In this document: piece by piece, positions 1 through 7,620 of the stretch
Layout: each line of letters starts with the position of its first letter
Numbering within the stretch: position 1 is the stretch's first letter
DNA from: Mycoplasmatota bacterium
Lineage (GTDB): Bacteria > Bacillota_I > Bacilli_A > MAG-NZ
Length of the DNA stretch: 64,000 nucleotides
NCBI GenBank assembly: GCA_018394315.1
Contig: CP074575.1
Coordinates: forward strand, 372,001-436,000
Direction of reading: 5' to 3'
Notes under the pieces: model-generated
Database searches by the model: none
Seen by the model: only the letters and a program-made list of their open reading frames with translations
What the model was told of the DNA's origin: nothing
Translations under genes and position numbers: made by a program

Positions 1-1
1 G

Positions 2-361
2 ATTACTGATAATGGACCAACACACTTTAGATATTATCAATTTTGGATTGAACATACTTCTATTTTTATTGCGGTATTTTACATGATTTTTGTGCATAAA
101 TACAAGGTTAACTTTAAGTCATTAATTAAAGCTTTCGTAGCCATTGTATTTCTCACATTAATAGCTATATACGTTAACAGTAACATCACTGGAGCCAATT
201 ATCTATTCTTATCAACGACTGAAGCTGGAGATAGCATTTTAAACTTTTTACCAAATAATTTAGGACTTAGATTGTTAGTAATGGGCGGTGTGATATTATT
301 CTTATTCTTCTTATCTTATTTACCATGGTTAATAATTAAAAAGTCAAAGAGAATTGACTAA
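2..361 (+). CDS. YwaF/TP0381-type integral membrane protein, 5' end missing
   Basis: The reading frame is open from the left edge, and the sequence before the first ATG at 83 (HFRYYQFWIEHTSIFIAVFY) matches the family, so the gene starts outside the window and this is its C-terminal part. I recognise the TIGR02206 (TP0381/YwaF) family of multi-spanning membrane proteins from the HFxxxQFWIxH segment, the later GANYLFLS segment and the final hydrophobic helix ending in PWLIIKK. Three membrane segments are visible here. The function of the family is unknown. It faces a lipoprotein gene on the other strand and shares a bidirectional terminator with it. Confidence 0.75.
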   Translation: MTDNGPTHFRYYQFWIEHTSIFIAVFYMIFVHKYKVNFKSLIKAFVAIVFLTLIAIYVNSNITGANYLFLSTTEAGDSILNFLPNNLGLRLLVMGGVILFLFFLSYLPWLIIKKSKRID

Positions 362-370
362 CAAATCTTA

Positions 371-398
371 AAAATCTCAATCAACTGATTGAGATTTT
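371..398. terminator. Bidirectional terminator between convergent genes
   Basis: A 13-bp perfect inverted repeat (AAAATCTCAATCA and its complement) forms a hairpin with A/T tails on both sides, between the convergent stops at 361 and 403. Confidence 0.8.
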
Positions 399-402
399 AA
401 CT

Positions 403-1476
403 TTAGAATCTACCTTTTATAACTTCCTCCTCAGTTAAGATTTTAGCGTCAACTAAGGCTCTTTGATAAGAAGTACTTTCTCTTGACATTCTCACAGTTG
501 CTCCTGCAATCCCATCATATGAATTTTGAGCTGATTTAGTAGCACCCGCAGATGCATCGTAATCAACCCCAAAGAAATTATCTTCGTTGATAGCTAATGC
601 CCATCTCTCTACCGACCAATCAACTAACGAAGTCAATTCTGTAGCGTTTTTCCCAATTAAGTACTCTTCGATCGCTTCATAGTTACCCTGCCATCCACCT
701 TTTGAGTGGCGTCCGAGTGTAACTGGTAACTCATTTGGTGTACCATTCGTAAATGTAACACCAGCAGCCTCCATCAATTCTTTCATAGTTGATGTTTCAC
801 TCAAACCTGCAAATACACCAAAATCTATTAAAATATGATTATAGTGACTGATACTTAAGATGTTTTTTCCTGTTAATTCATCCCATGAATTAGGTTTCAT
901 TAAACCTGCACCTGATGTTCTCACAGTAGGGATAAATCCTCCTTCTGTACCATCAACAGTTACATCACCTAATAGGATTGAATAGTCATAATCAGCAGGT
1001 AATTTAATTTCAAACTGATATCTAGTTACTGGTTCTACAATTAATAAAGCAGCGCTTCCATCAGGATCTACTTTCACTGCATATAAAGACATCTTATCAT
1101 GTGTGTCTATATTAAACATAGATGTACCTTTAGCATATTCGCTTCCTGGAGTTGCAGCAGTTGGTGTTATACTTAAATCTGCGCTAATTCTTGCAGTACT
1201 ATCTTGTCTTGTATACCATGATCCTTGTGACGATTTGAAAAATAAAACACTTGCATCAGTGATTATTCCATCATCATCTATTGTGATAATTGTTTGAATT
1301 TTTTGAGATGCTTCTTCTAAGGTAGTTCCTTTAGATTCACCTTTCCAAGACCACCCCATATAAGTACCATCTAAAGATTCAATCGGAATTTCTACAGGTA
1401 CTTCAACCTCCTTAGTACATGCAACTATTGTTAACAACAGTGCAAATGTTGCTAAAAGTGACAAAAATCTTTTCAT
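403..1476 (-). CDS. Lipoprotein with FMN-binding/flavinylation-like C-terminal motif
   Basis: This is a secreted, lipid-anchored protein of 357 residues. The signal peptide (MKRFLSLLATFALLLTIVAC) ends in a lipobox with Cys20, and a good ribosome site (AAGGAGAG) precedes the ATG. After the anchor comes DGTYMGWSWKG and a beta-rich segment. The C-terminus carries DGIAGATV followed by a helix, which resembles the D-x-x-[AS]-G-A-T site where ApbE attaches FMN to PplA- or NqrC-like proteins. Overall similarity to FMN_bind domains is weak and no apbE is present in the window, so flavin binding is only an inference. The gene stands alone and ends at the hairpin at 371-398. Confidence 0.6.
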   Translation of the reverse strand: MKRFLSLLATFALLLTIVACTKEVEVPVEIPIESLDGTYMGWSWKGESKGTTLEEASQKIQTIITIDDDGIITDASVLFFKSSQGSWYTRQDSTARISADLSITPTAATPGSEYAKGTSMFNIDTHDKMSLYAVKVDPDGSAALLIVEPVTRYQFEIKLPADYDYSILLGDVTVDGTEGGFIPTVRTSGAGLMKPNSWDELTGKNILSISHYNHILIDFGVFAGLSETSTMKELMEAAGVTFTNGTPNELPVTLGRHSKGGWQGNYEAIEEYLIGKNATELTSLVDWSVERWALAINEDNFFGVDYDASAGATKSAQNSYDGIAGATVRMSRESTSYQRALVDAKILTEEEVIKGRF

Positions 1477-1924
1477 AAATTCTCTCCTTCTATTTGTGTA
1501 AACTTGGAATATGATATTTTGAAATCATAATGAATAATAAAAAGAAAGATAATATATTAAACTATTTGTAGTAATTGAATCTATTTCATATTACACTTCC
1601 TGTCAATACAAAAAAAGTCAGAAATCACATTATATTTTTTCAGGTTTTGAAAGTATTTATTAGAGAAAAATTTAACATAAAAGTTAATACAATTACAATC
1701 TAAAAGTAATAATCTTTAAAAATTTTACTGTTCTTTCTTCCTTTTTAATCTTGGGTACATAGAGTAATTCCAAAGGAATAAAACAATCATCAATTTAAAG
1801 CATATTTGTTTTAGTAAAACATATTAAAAGATAATAGACAATTGTGGAAAAGAATCGAAGTAAGCTGAAATTTGATTAAGTTATACGTGTACAAACAAAT
1901 ACATTCTAATGCAAATCGTTTCTC
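1477..1924. other. Intergenic stretch without recognisable gene
   Basis: About 450 bases of AT-rich sequence lie between the lipoprotein start and the IS200-type element. I see no open frame with a ribosome site and no RNA fold I recognise. It probably holds the promoter of the lipoprotein gene. Confidence 0.4.
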
Positions 1925-2069
1925 TCAAGAAAAATCATAACTACCAGTTGAACTGGTAGTTTGCTCAGCGCCTATAAGGCTTGATGCTGGCTATGTCTCA
2001 AGACATTCTGAAGATCTGCCATCCGCATCCCTCTTCTAACTTGCTCCTAAAAGGAGCTTTTTTATTTGT

Positions 2070-2531
2070 TTACTTTATCTTCTCACCCGTGAACGGGTCT
2101 ATGAATTCCTTCATACTCATCTGATCTTGTATTTTGTCTTCTTGTATCTGATTCTTTATATATTTTTGTATCACTATCTTATTTCTTCCTACTGTATCTA
2201 CATAGTACCCTCGACACCAAAATTTTCTATTCTCATATTTGTATTGCAAGTTCGCATGTCTGTCAAATATCATCAATGAACTTTTTCCCTTCAAGTATCC
2301 TACAAAGGATGAAACACTCAGTTTTGGTGGTATTGATAATAGCATGTGTACATGGTCAACACATGCATTAGCTTCTATTATTTCAACATTCTTTCTTTCA
2401 CATAGTTTTCTCAGCATTATGCCAATACCACTTTTGATTCTTCCATATATTATCTGTCTTCTGTATTTGGGTGCGAAAATTATGTGATACTTACAATTCC
2501 ATGTTGTGTGTGATAAACTATTACTATCCAA
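2070..2531 (-). CDS. tnpA: IS200/IS605-family transposase TnpA (Y1 HUH)
   Basis: TnpA cuts and joins single-stranded DNA at the hairpin ends of the element. The 153-residue protein has the usual family length, the HUH metal motif DHVHML (His60, His62) and the nucleophile Tyr124 in VIQKYIKNQ, so it looks intact. The start is a TTG placed 7 bases after a strong AAGGAGG. That ribosome site can pair with ACCTCCT about 45 bases upstream in the mRNA (2585-2591), so translation is probably repressed by a leader hairpin, as described for IS200. No TnpB or IscB partner is present. Confidence 0.93.
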   Translation of the reverse strand: MDSNSLSHTTWNCKYHIIFAPKYRRQIIYGRIKSGIGIMLRKLCERKNVEIIEANACVDHVHMLLSIPPKLSVSSFVGYLKGKSSLMIFDRHANLQYKYENRKFWCRGYYVDTVGRNKIVIQKYIKNQIQEDKIQDQMSMKEFIDPFTGEKIK

Positions 2532-2537
2532 ATGGAT

Positions 2538-2591
2538 ACCTCCTTGATTTGAATTTGGTTGGCAGACCTAATTCATTCTATCATAGGAGGT
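2538..2591 (-). promoter_or_regulatory. Leader hairpin hiding the TnpA ribosome binding site
   Basis: On the minus strand ACCTCCT (2591-2585) is perfectly complementary to AGGAGGT (2544-2538), which is the Shine-Dalgarno sequence of tnpA. IS200 transposases are known to be held down by this kind of leader structure. Confidence 0.55.
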
Positions 2592-2825
2592 TTTCCTTTT
2601 ATTTCTTTTCCTCACCGGCAAAGCCTCTTTGGAACTACTCGCATAGCAAGTGGTTTTCGCCTAACAATAAAAATGAGCTATCATTTCACATGATAACGGC
2701 TGTAAAATTAAGTTTGGGGTAAGAGAGTTATTCTCTTATTTCAAACTTTTTTAATGGATACAAAAAAAGTGCATAATAATCCGATATAATTTAAGCGCTC
2801 AAACCTAATTAGAAAGGAAATTATT

Positions 2826-4112
2826 ATGCACTCAAATTCTATCACATTTAATAATGATATAAAATCTATTTTCAATATCCACGATAAATCTATAGTCCTA
2901 GATAACTATGAAATTATCGATGACTCAATAATCATTCATCTTTCAAGGAATCGCCAATTAGTCAAATGTTCAGTCTGTGGAGAATTAACTGATAAGGTCC
3001 ACGACTATTATATTCGCACTATTAATCATGGTGTTTTCAATAACCGTAAGTGTTTTATTAAATACAAGCAACGTAGATATCGTTGTGATTGTGGTAAGAG
3101 ATTCTCTTTACCTAATCAATTTGTTGAGAAGTACAATAAGATTAGTTCTAACTCTAAATGGAGTATCATTAACGAGGCTATACTTGTTTCTTCTTTCAAA
3201 GACATGGGGAAAAGACTTAATATGTCTTCTACCACTGTAAGAAGAATATTTAATATACATTGTAAACAATCTAGAAAGTCTTTACCTAGAGTATTAAGCA
3301 TTGATGAATTCAAAGGTAATAGTGGTGGATACAAATACAATCTAAGTATTTGTGATCCTTCTAATAGACAAATAATAGATATATTACCTTGTAGATATAA
3401 GGATTACTTACACCACTACTTTAGTACGTTTTCTTCTGAAGAACTAAGTAATGTAGAGGTTATTACTATGGATATGTATCATACTTACCACGATATTTGT
3501 AAGGAATTCTTTCCTAACGCTACTATAGTAATCGATACTTTCCACTTTGTTAGACTAGTTACCAATGCAGCTAATAATGTAAGGATTAGAATTATGAAGA
3601 AGTTTAATCGAATTGATAAGCAATACAAAGTCCTCAAATCTAGATGGAGATTATTTAATACTAAACCAGATTGCATCTCGGATAAATGGATATTTGATAA
3701 AAGGAGTAAGCAATGGACAAGTGATTCATCATTACTTGATTACATGAGAAACATTCATCCAGAGTTAGGTAAGACCAGAGAGTTACTAGAATCGTTTTAT
3801 GAGATTGTTCATAACTCAAGCTATCCTACCGTTTATCATGAGCTCAATAATTGGATCATTGAAGCGAAGAAAACTAACATTGGTGAAGTTAGAGAAGCAG
3901 CATTATCTATAGAAAGGTGGTTACCTGAGATAGTTAATTCGTTTATGATTAATCCTGATACTGAAACTAAATACACCTCAGCCTTTATTGAAGGTAGTAA
4001 TAACTATATCAAAGTGATAAAACGTACTTCATATGGATTTAGATGTTTCAATACTTTTAGAAACAAAATACTTTATCATCACAATAATTCAAGACATATT
4101 ATATCTGCATAG
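2826..4112 (+). CDS. ISL3-family transposase
   Basis: This DDE transposase moves the ISL3 element around it. The 428-residue protein has an N-terminal zinc-ribbon region (CSVCGELTDK, then YRCDCGKRFSLP), a helix-turn-helix region around residues 120-150, and the DDE_Tnp_ISL3 core with ITMDMYHTY and IDTFHFVR. The C-terminus AFIEGSNNYIKVIKR supplies the catalytic Glu. All family landmarks are present and the frame is unbroken, so the gene is probably functional. A ribosome site (AGAAAGGAAATT) precedes the ATG, and a hairpin terminator follows the stop. Confidence 0.95.
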   Translation: MHSNSITFNNDIKSIFNIHDKSIVLDNYEIIDDSIIIHLSRNRQLVKCSVCGELTDKVHDYYIRTINHGVFNNRKCFIKYKQRRYRCDCGKRFSLPNQFVEKYNKISSNSKWSIINEAILVSSFKDMGKRLNMSSTTVRRIFNIHCKQSRKSLPRVLSIDEFKGNSGGYKYNLSICDPSNRQIIDILPCRYKDYLHHYFSTFSSEELSNVEVITMDMYHTYHDICKEFFPNATIVIDTFHFVRLVTNAANNVRIRIMKKFNRIDKQYKVLKSRWRLFNTKPDCISDKWIFDKRSKQWTSDSSLLDYMRNIHPELGKTRELLESFYEIVHNSSYPTVYHELNNWIIEAKKTNIGEVREAALSIERWLPEIVNSFMINPDTETKYTSAFIEGSNNYIKVIKRTSYGFRCFNTFRNKILYHHNNSRHIISA

Positions 4113-4126
4113 TTATGCACAAAAAA

Positions 4127-4156
4127 AGGACATAGATTTTTTCAATCTATATCCTT
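4127..4156 (+). terminator. Terminator of the ISL3 transposase
   Basis: An imperfect hairpin (AAGGACATAGATT with AATCTATATCCTT) directly follows the transposase stop, inside the element. Confidence 0.6.
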
Positions 4157-4239
4157 AAACTCTTACTCATTTATTGAGTTTACCCCAATCCTTGACTTAG
4201 AGCCATGATAACTCATTCGACTAGACCTTTTTAGATTAT

Positions 4240-5220
4240 TTACAAATTATCAAAATTATTATATCTTTCTTTTAATTCCATTAATCTGTCTTTACATAAT
4301 AATATTATAATCAAACATTCAATGATATCTATTGTTTCTATATAATCTATATCAAATGAACCTTCTTTCAAAAGATTATCTATAAACTCATTCAAATCAT
4401 TAACTATCTTATCTTCAACACTATAGTTATAAACTTTAAGTGAATGAAGTGAAAAATTTCTTAGCGATAGATGGTCATATTTATTACTCTTAATCGATGT
4501 TACAATTTTTGAATAGGCTATATTTAACGCTGATATCAATCCAGCAATTTGAAAACTTCTACCTTTATTATCAATTAACTTTTTCAAATGCATTTTTGCT
4601 GCAAAATCCAAGATCTCTTGATCGGCTTGAAGAACAAATTCAAATGCATCTGAACTGTCATCATATGCTAATTTATAAACTACATCACAAGAGTATTTAT
4701 TTATAATTCCAATAGCAATATCATTTGATAACATTACTTCTAAACTTTCTTCCCCAACAAATACATTAATCTCATTTTCAGTATCAAGAGCTTTTTGACT
4801 ATTAATCACTAATCTTCCTTGCCTTATGATTGTTTGAGTAATCATAAACAAGACTGATAATAAAAATACGTATATAGTAATGAAGGTGTATAAAAGATGT
4901 AAATTTGTCAATTTGAATATTAATACTAAAAATAACGATATGATAAATGATACAGAAATCTTTCTTATACATTTCTTAAAAGCATGCCAAACTATAACAA
5001 CTATTATTTTAGAGTAAAGATGCCATTTTGGATACTTGCGCTCAATATCCATTAGTTTACTAGAATAAAAGTGTATTAATAAGGTATATAAAAATATTGT
5101 ATTAATTCTTTCATTGTCCTTCATCATGGTATGAGTTTCTCTTAAACTAGTTTTATAGAAGTCATCTACATAAGATGTAAATCGACTATTTATATGCGAT
5201 AATTCAGACGCCAAATACAT
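4240..5220 (-). CDS. Unknown membrane protein of the MreB operon, copy B
   Basis: I do not recognise this family. The protein has a charged helical N-terminal part of about 90 residues, two or three membrane segments (ISVSFIISLFLVLIF and LLYTFITIYVFLLSVLFMI) and a helical cytoplasmic C-terminal domain of about 170 residues. I chose the ATG at 5220 because GGAG lies 5 bases before it. The upstream ATG at 5271 has only a weak site and would overlap the EAL gene by 68 bases instead of 17. The overlap suggests translational coupling to that gene. The copy A protein differs at only two residues. Its place in the operon suggests a membrane partner for the EAL-like protein or MreB. Confidence 0.75.
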   Translation of the reverse strand: MYLASELSHINSRFTSYVDDFYKTSLRETHTMMKDNERINTIFLYTLLIHFYSSKLMDIERKYPKWHLYSKIIVVIVWHAFKKCIRKISVSFIISLFLVLIFKLTNLHLLYTFITIYVFLLSVLFMITQTIIRQGRLVINSQKALDTENEINVFVGEESLEVMLSNDIAIGIINKYSCDVVYKLAYDDSSDAFEFVLQADQEILDFAAKMHLKKLIDNKGRSFQIAGLISALNIAYSKIVTSIKSNKYDHLSLRNFSLHSLKVYNYSVEDKIVNDLNEFIDNLLKEGSFDIDYIETIDIIECLIIILLCKDRLMELKERYNNFDNL

Positions 5221-6505
5221 TATTACTCCATATTTGTTCTTCAAAACGATTAAACTCTCTAGGTTTTCCATACCAAAAACCTTGAACTAAATTTAAGTCA
5301 TATTTAATAAGCGCGTGTAATTCATCTACCTTTTCAATTTTTGTAACAATAACTTGTACTCCTTTAGATACAAGAAATTCTATAAACTTTGAAAATTCTG
5401 GTTTCTTGTAATGGTCAGTTGTTATTTTTATCATATCATAAGGAAATTTTCCATGGATCTCAATTAACTCATCAAAGCTAAATGAGATATTATCAATGCA
5501 TACCTTAAACCCTATGTCTTGTATTTTTCTTAGGTTAGATATACAGTCATTATCCTTGAATGTTACCATATTAATATGTATTAGAATATTGTTGACTGGA
5601 ACTTGTTTATATCTTCGAATCAAGTTATCGAGCCTTTTCACAAATGAATCACTCAATGATTCTTTTGCAACCTTGATTCCTATAATAAAATTTTCATCAA
5701 CTAAATTCTTATTGAGTAATTTTAAATAATTTTTGAGTGCATCCTCAGCTATACCAAAGTCTACATTTGAAATTAGGTTTCTTTTAATAGCTAATGGTAT
5801 AAACACATTAGGATTTAAAACTTTGTCCTTGTTTTTCCACCTTGCAAGTGTTTCAAAACCTACGATTTTGACCTTTTTAGTATCGTATATACATAAATAA
5901 TGGGATATTATCTTATTTGAATCATCAATTCCATAACTTTTTTCTACGTTATTTGGGTTATCCAAATTTATTAAATTATAATTAGTGTTCCGATTTTTAG
6001 CTATATGACAACTACTAATAACTATGTCTAGTAAATCTTCTGAATTTGTTGGCAGTGACTTACTTATTACTGCACCTATATGAAACTTAAGCTTGATCTT
6101 TCTATTATCAATCTTAATATTTTTGTTTAAGTTATTTATTAATCTATCAGCTAACTGATGATGATTTGATTTTTTTTCTCTATTTACTAATACGAATTTT
6201 TCATCAGAAAAGCAAAATAAACTAAACATATATTCTTTAGAGTACTTCTTCAAAATAGAGATTAACTTACCTCTTATAATGCTTTCTTCCTTATCCGTGT
6301 ATACATTTTCTTTTAATTCGCTCATCTCTATATATAATACAAATCCAACATTATTTTTCTTCAAATGCCTATAAAATGAAAACCTACTTAGAATAGAATA
6401 TCTTCTGTTATATAGAATAGATTTTTGTAAAGTAATTTTTGTAAGAAAATAAAAAACAATCGGAGTTATTATTATTAAAATAAAAAATATATATTCCTTT
6501 GACAT
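5204..6505 (-). CDS. Membrane-anchored degenerate GGDEF-EAL protein, copy B
   Basis: The 433-residue protein has one N-terminal membrane helix (residues 4-21), a GGDEF-like domain (about 50-180) and an EAL-like domain (about 195-425). The GGDEF signature is reduced to SDEKF at 100-104. The EAL motif reads ETL at 218-220. The metal-binding Asn is Lys in GIKVAKESL, the DD pair is DN at 338-339, the AEG motif is TKI at 388-390, and the Asp after Lys360 is Thr. Gln408 in VQGF remains. It is therefore unlikely to make or break cyclic-di-GMP; a ligand sensor or scaffold is more plausible. It sits 75 bases after mreB, beyond a hairpin. Confidence 0.8.
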   Translation of the reverse strand: MSKEYIFFILIIITPIVFYFLTKITLQKSILYNRRYSILSRFSFYRHLKKNNVGFVLYIEMSELKENVYTDKEESIIRGKLISILKKYSKEYMFSLFCFSDEKFVLVNREKKSNHHQLADRLINNLNKNIKIDNRKIKLKFHIGAVISKSLPTNSEDLLDIVISSCHIAKNRNTNYNLINLDNPNNVEKSYGIDDSNKIISHYLCIYDTKKVKIVGFETLARWKNKDKVLNPNVFIPLAIKRNLISNVDFGIAEDALKNYLKLLNKNLVDENFIIGIKVAKESLSDSFVKRLDNLIRRYKQVPVNNILIHINMVTFKDNDCISNLRKIQDIGFKVCIDNISFSFDELIEIHGKFPYDMIKITTDHYKKPEFSKFIEFLVSKGVQVIVTKIEKVDELHALIKYDLNLVQGFWYGKPREFNRFEEQIWSNNVFGV

Positions 6506-6538
6506 TTAATCACATCCAGTCATTTTAACTTTAGAAAT

Positions 6539-6573
6539 AAAATCCATCCTAGAATTCTAGAAATGGATTTTTT
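6539..6573. terminator. Intra-operon hairpin between MreB pair and EAL pair, copy B
   Basis: AAAATCCAT and ATGGATTTT flank a perfect CTAGAATTCTAG palindrome, with T-rich tails on both strands. It may be a leaky terminator or processing site that lowers expression of the two downstream genes. The same hairpin is kept in copy A. Confidence 0.6.
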
Positions 6574-6580
6574 CAGACAA

Positions 6581-7606
6581 TTAATCTAAAGGTTTTACTA
6601 AGTAACTACCTTTATTTTTCAATAATACTTTAGTACCTTCACAAATTGCAGTCAATGCGTTACTAGTTATTTTAACATCAACTTGTAATCTATTTGACAA
6701 GAAATCAGCGATACCATGAATTAACGCTCCACCACCATTAACAATAATTCCATCATTGATAATATCAGCTGCTAACTCTGGAGGAGTTTGCTGTAATACT
6801 CTTTGAACTGTATTTACAATTTCCTCGAAAGCTTCTATTAAAACATCTCTAATCTCTTTTTGAGTAATTTCGATTTCTTTTGGTAAACCAGTTAATAAAT
6901 CTCTACCTGCGATCTTCATCGTTTCAGATGCGCCAGATAACGCTTCATCTAAAGTACCAATTTCTTTTTTGATTTTTTCAGCTGAAATCGAACCGATAAG
7001 TACTTGATGAGTAAACTGAATATGTTTAATAATCGCTTCATCAAAGAATGTTCCTGCGACACGAATCGATTCAGAATTTACTATATCACCAAGTGATAAC
7101 ACACCGATATCTGTTGATCCTCCACCGATATCAATAACCATAGCTCCCTGAGGTTTGAAAATATCTGCGCCTGCCCCGATTGCTCCAGCTTTGACTTCTT
7201 CTTCAATAAAACATTCACCAATACCTAGGTCTGAAGCTAGTTCAATTAAAGAATCTCTCTCTATTTGAGTTACTTCTGAAGGGCAGCTTAATAGAAGAGT
7301 TGATGCCGAAAGATCATAAGAATCTTTATCTATCTTCTGTAGTACATACTCAATCAAAGTTCCTGCAGATCTAATGTCTGATATTACACCTAGGTGTAAA
7401 GGCTTAGAAATAGTAATTCTATCATGAGTTTTACCAACCATTTTTGCCGCTTCTTTACCAACAGCTATAGTTTCACCAGTTTCATTATCGTACGCAACTA
7501 CAGATGGTTCATTAAATACAACACCTTTCCCCGCTACATACACTAGAGTATTAACTGTACCCAGATCAACACCTATACTTAATCCTTTTTTCTTTTTAGT
7601 TTCCAT
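6581..7606 (-). CDS. MreB-like actin homologue, short type, copy B
   Basis: MreB proteins are bacterial actins that form filaments at the inner membrane. This 341-residue protein has normal MreB length. It keeps the nucleotide motifs GVDLGTVNTLVYV (phosphate 1), DIGGGSTDIGVLSLG (phosphate 2) and NGGGALIHGI (adenosine). The catalytic segment reads FIEEEVKAGAIGAG where rod-shaped bacteria have an EEPMAAAIGAG type. It follows the other mreB by 14 bases with an AAGGAGGG ribosome site, so the two are co-translated. There is no mreC, mreD or rodA nearby, so a role in shape change or motility rather than the wall elongasome is possible. That is an inference. Confidence 0.93.
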   Translation of the reverse strand: METKKKKGLSIGVDLGTVNTLVYVAGKGVVFNEPSVVAYDNETGETIAVGKEAAKMVGKTHDRITISKPLHLGVISDIRSAGTLIEYVLQKIDKDSYDLSASTLLLSCPSEVTQIERDSLIELASDLGIGECFIEEEVKAGAIGAGADIFKPQGAMVIDIGGGSTDIGVLSLGDIVNSESIRVAGTFFDEAIIKHIQFTHQVLIGSISAEKIKKEIGTLDEALSGASETMKIAGRDLLTGLPKEIEITQKEIRDVLIEAFEEIVNTVQRVLQQTPPELAADIINDGIIVNGGGALIHGIADFLSNRLQVDVKITSNALTAICEGTKVLLKNKGSYLVKPLD

Positions 7607-7620
7607 AATTACCCTCCTTC

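Larger units (their letters stand above)
1925..2668 (-). mobile_element. IS200-type insertion sequence
   Basis: The element contains only a Y1 HUH transposase (2070-2531), as in IS200. The right-end hairpin is the perfect CTACCAGTT/AACTGGTAG stem at 1941-1959. The left-end hairpin is an imperfect 10-bp stem with a three-base loop at 2633-2655. IS200 elements make no target duplication, so the exact ends are approximate. It abuts the terminator of the neighbouring MreB operon. Confidence 0.75.
2698..4204 (+). mobile_element. Complete ISL3-family insertion sequence with 8-bp target duplication
   Basis: The element is 1507 bp long. The left inverted repeat (2698-2722) and right inverted repeat (4180-4204) are imperfect 25-mers that share GGCT-n-TAA at the outer end and TTGGGGTAA at the inner end. 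The flanking octamers ATGATAAC at 2690-2697 and 4205-4212 are identical, which is the 8-bp duplication expected for ISL3. It carries one transposase gene. Removing the element rejoins a 13-bp hairpin arm, so it landed inside a terminator. Confidence 0.95.

Noticed and set aside
1103-1297. Plus-strand open frame inside the lipoprotein gene
   Set aside because: It lies entirely antisense to a gene with a clear signal peptide and ribosome site, and shows no coding features of its own.
2070-2531. Possible IS605-type element with a TnpB guide-RNA nuclease
   Set aside because: No TnpB frame or remnant lies beside the transposase; the neighbouring gene is an ISL3 transposase.
5221-5271. Upstream ATG for the membrane protein of the MreB operon
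   Set aside because: It has only a weak ribosome site and would extend the overlap with the EAL gene from 17 to 68 bases; the ATG at 5220 has GGAG at 5 bases.
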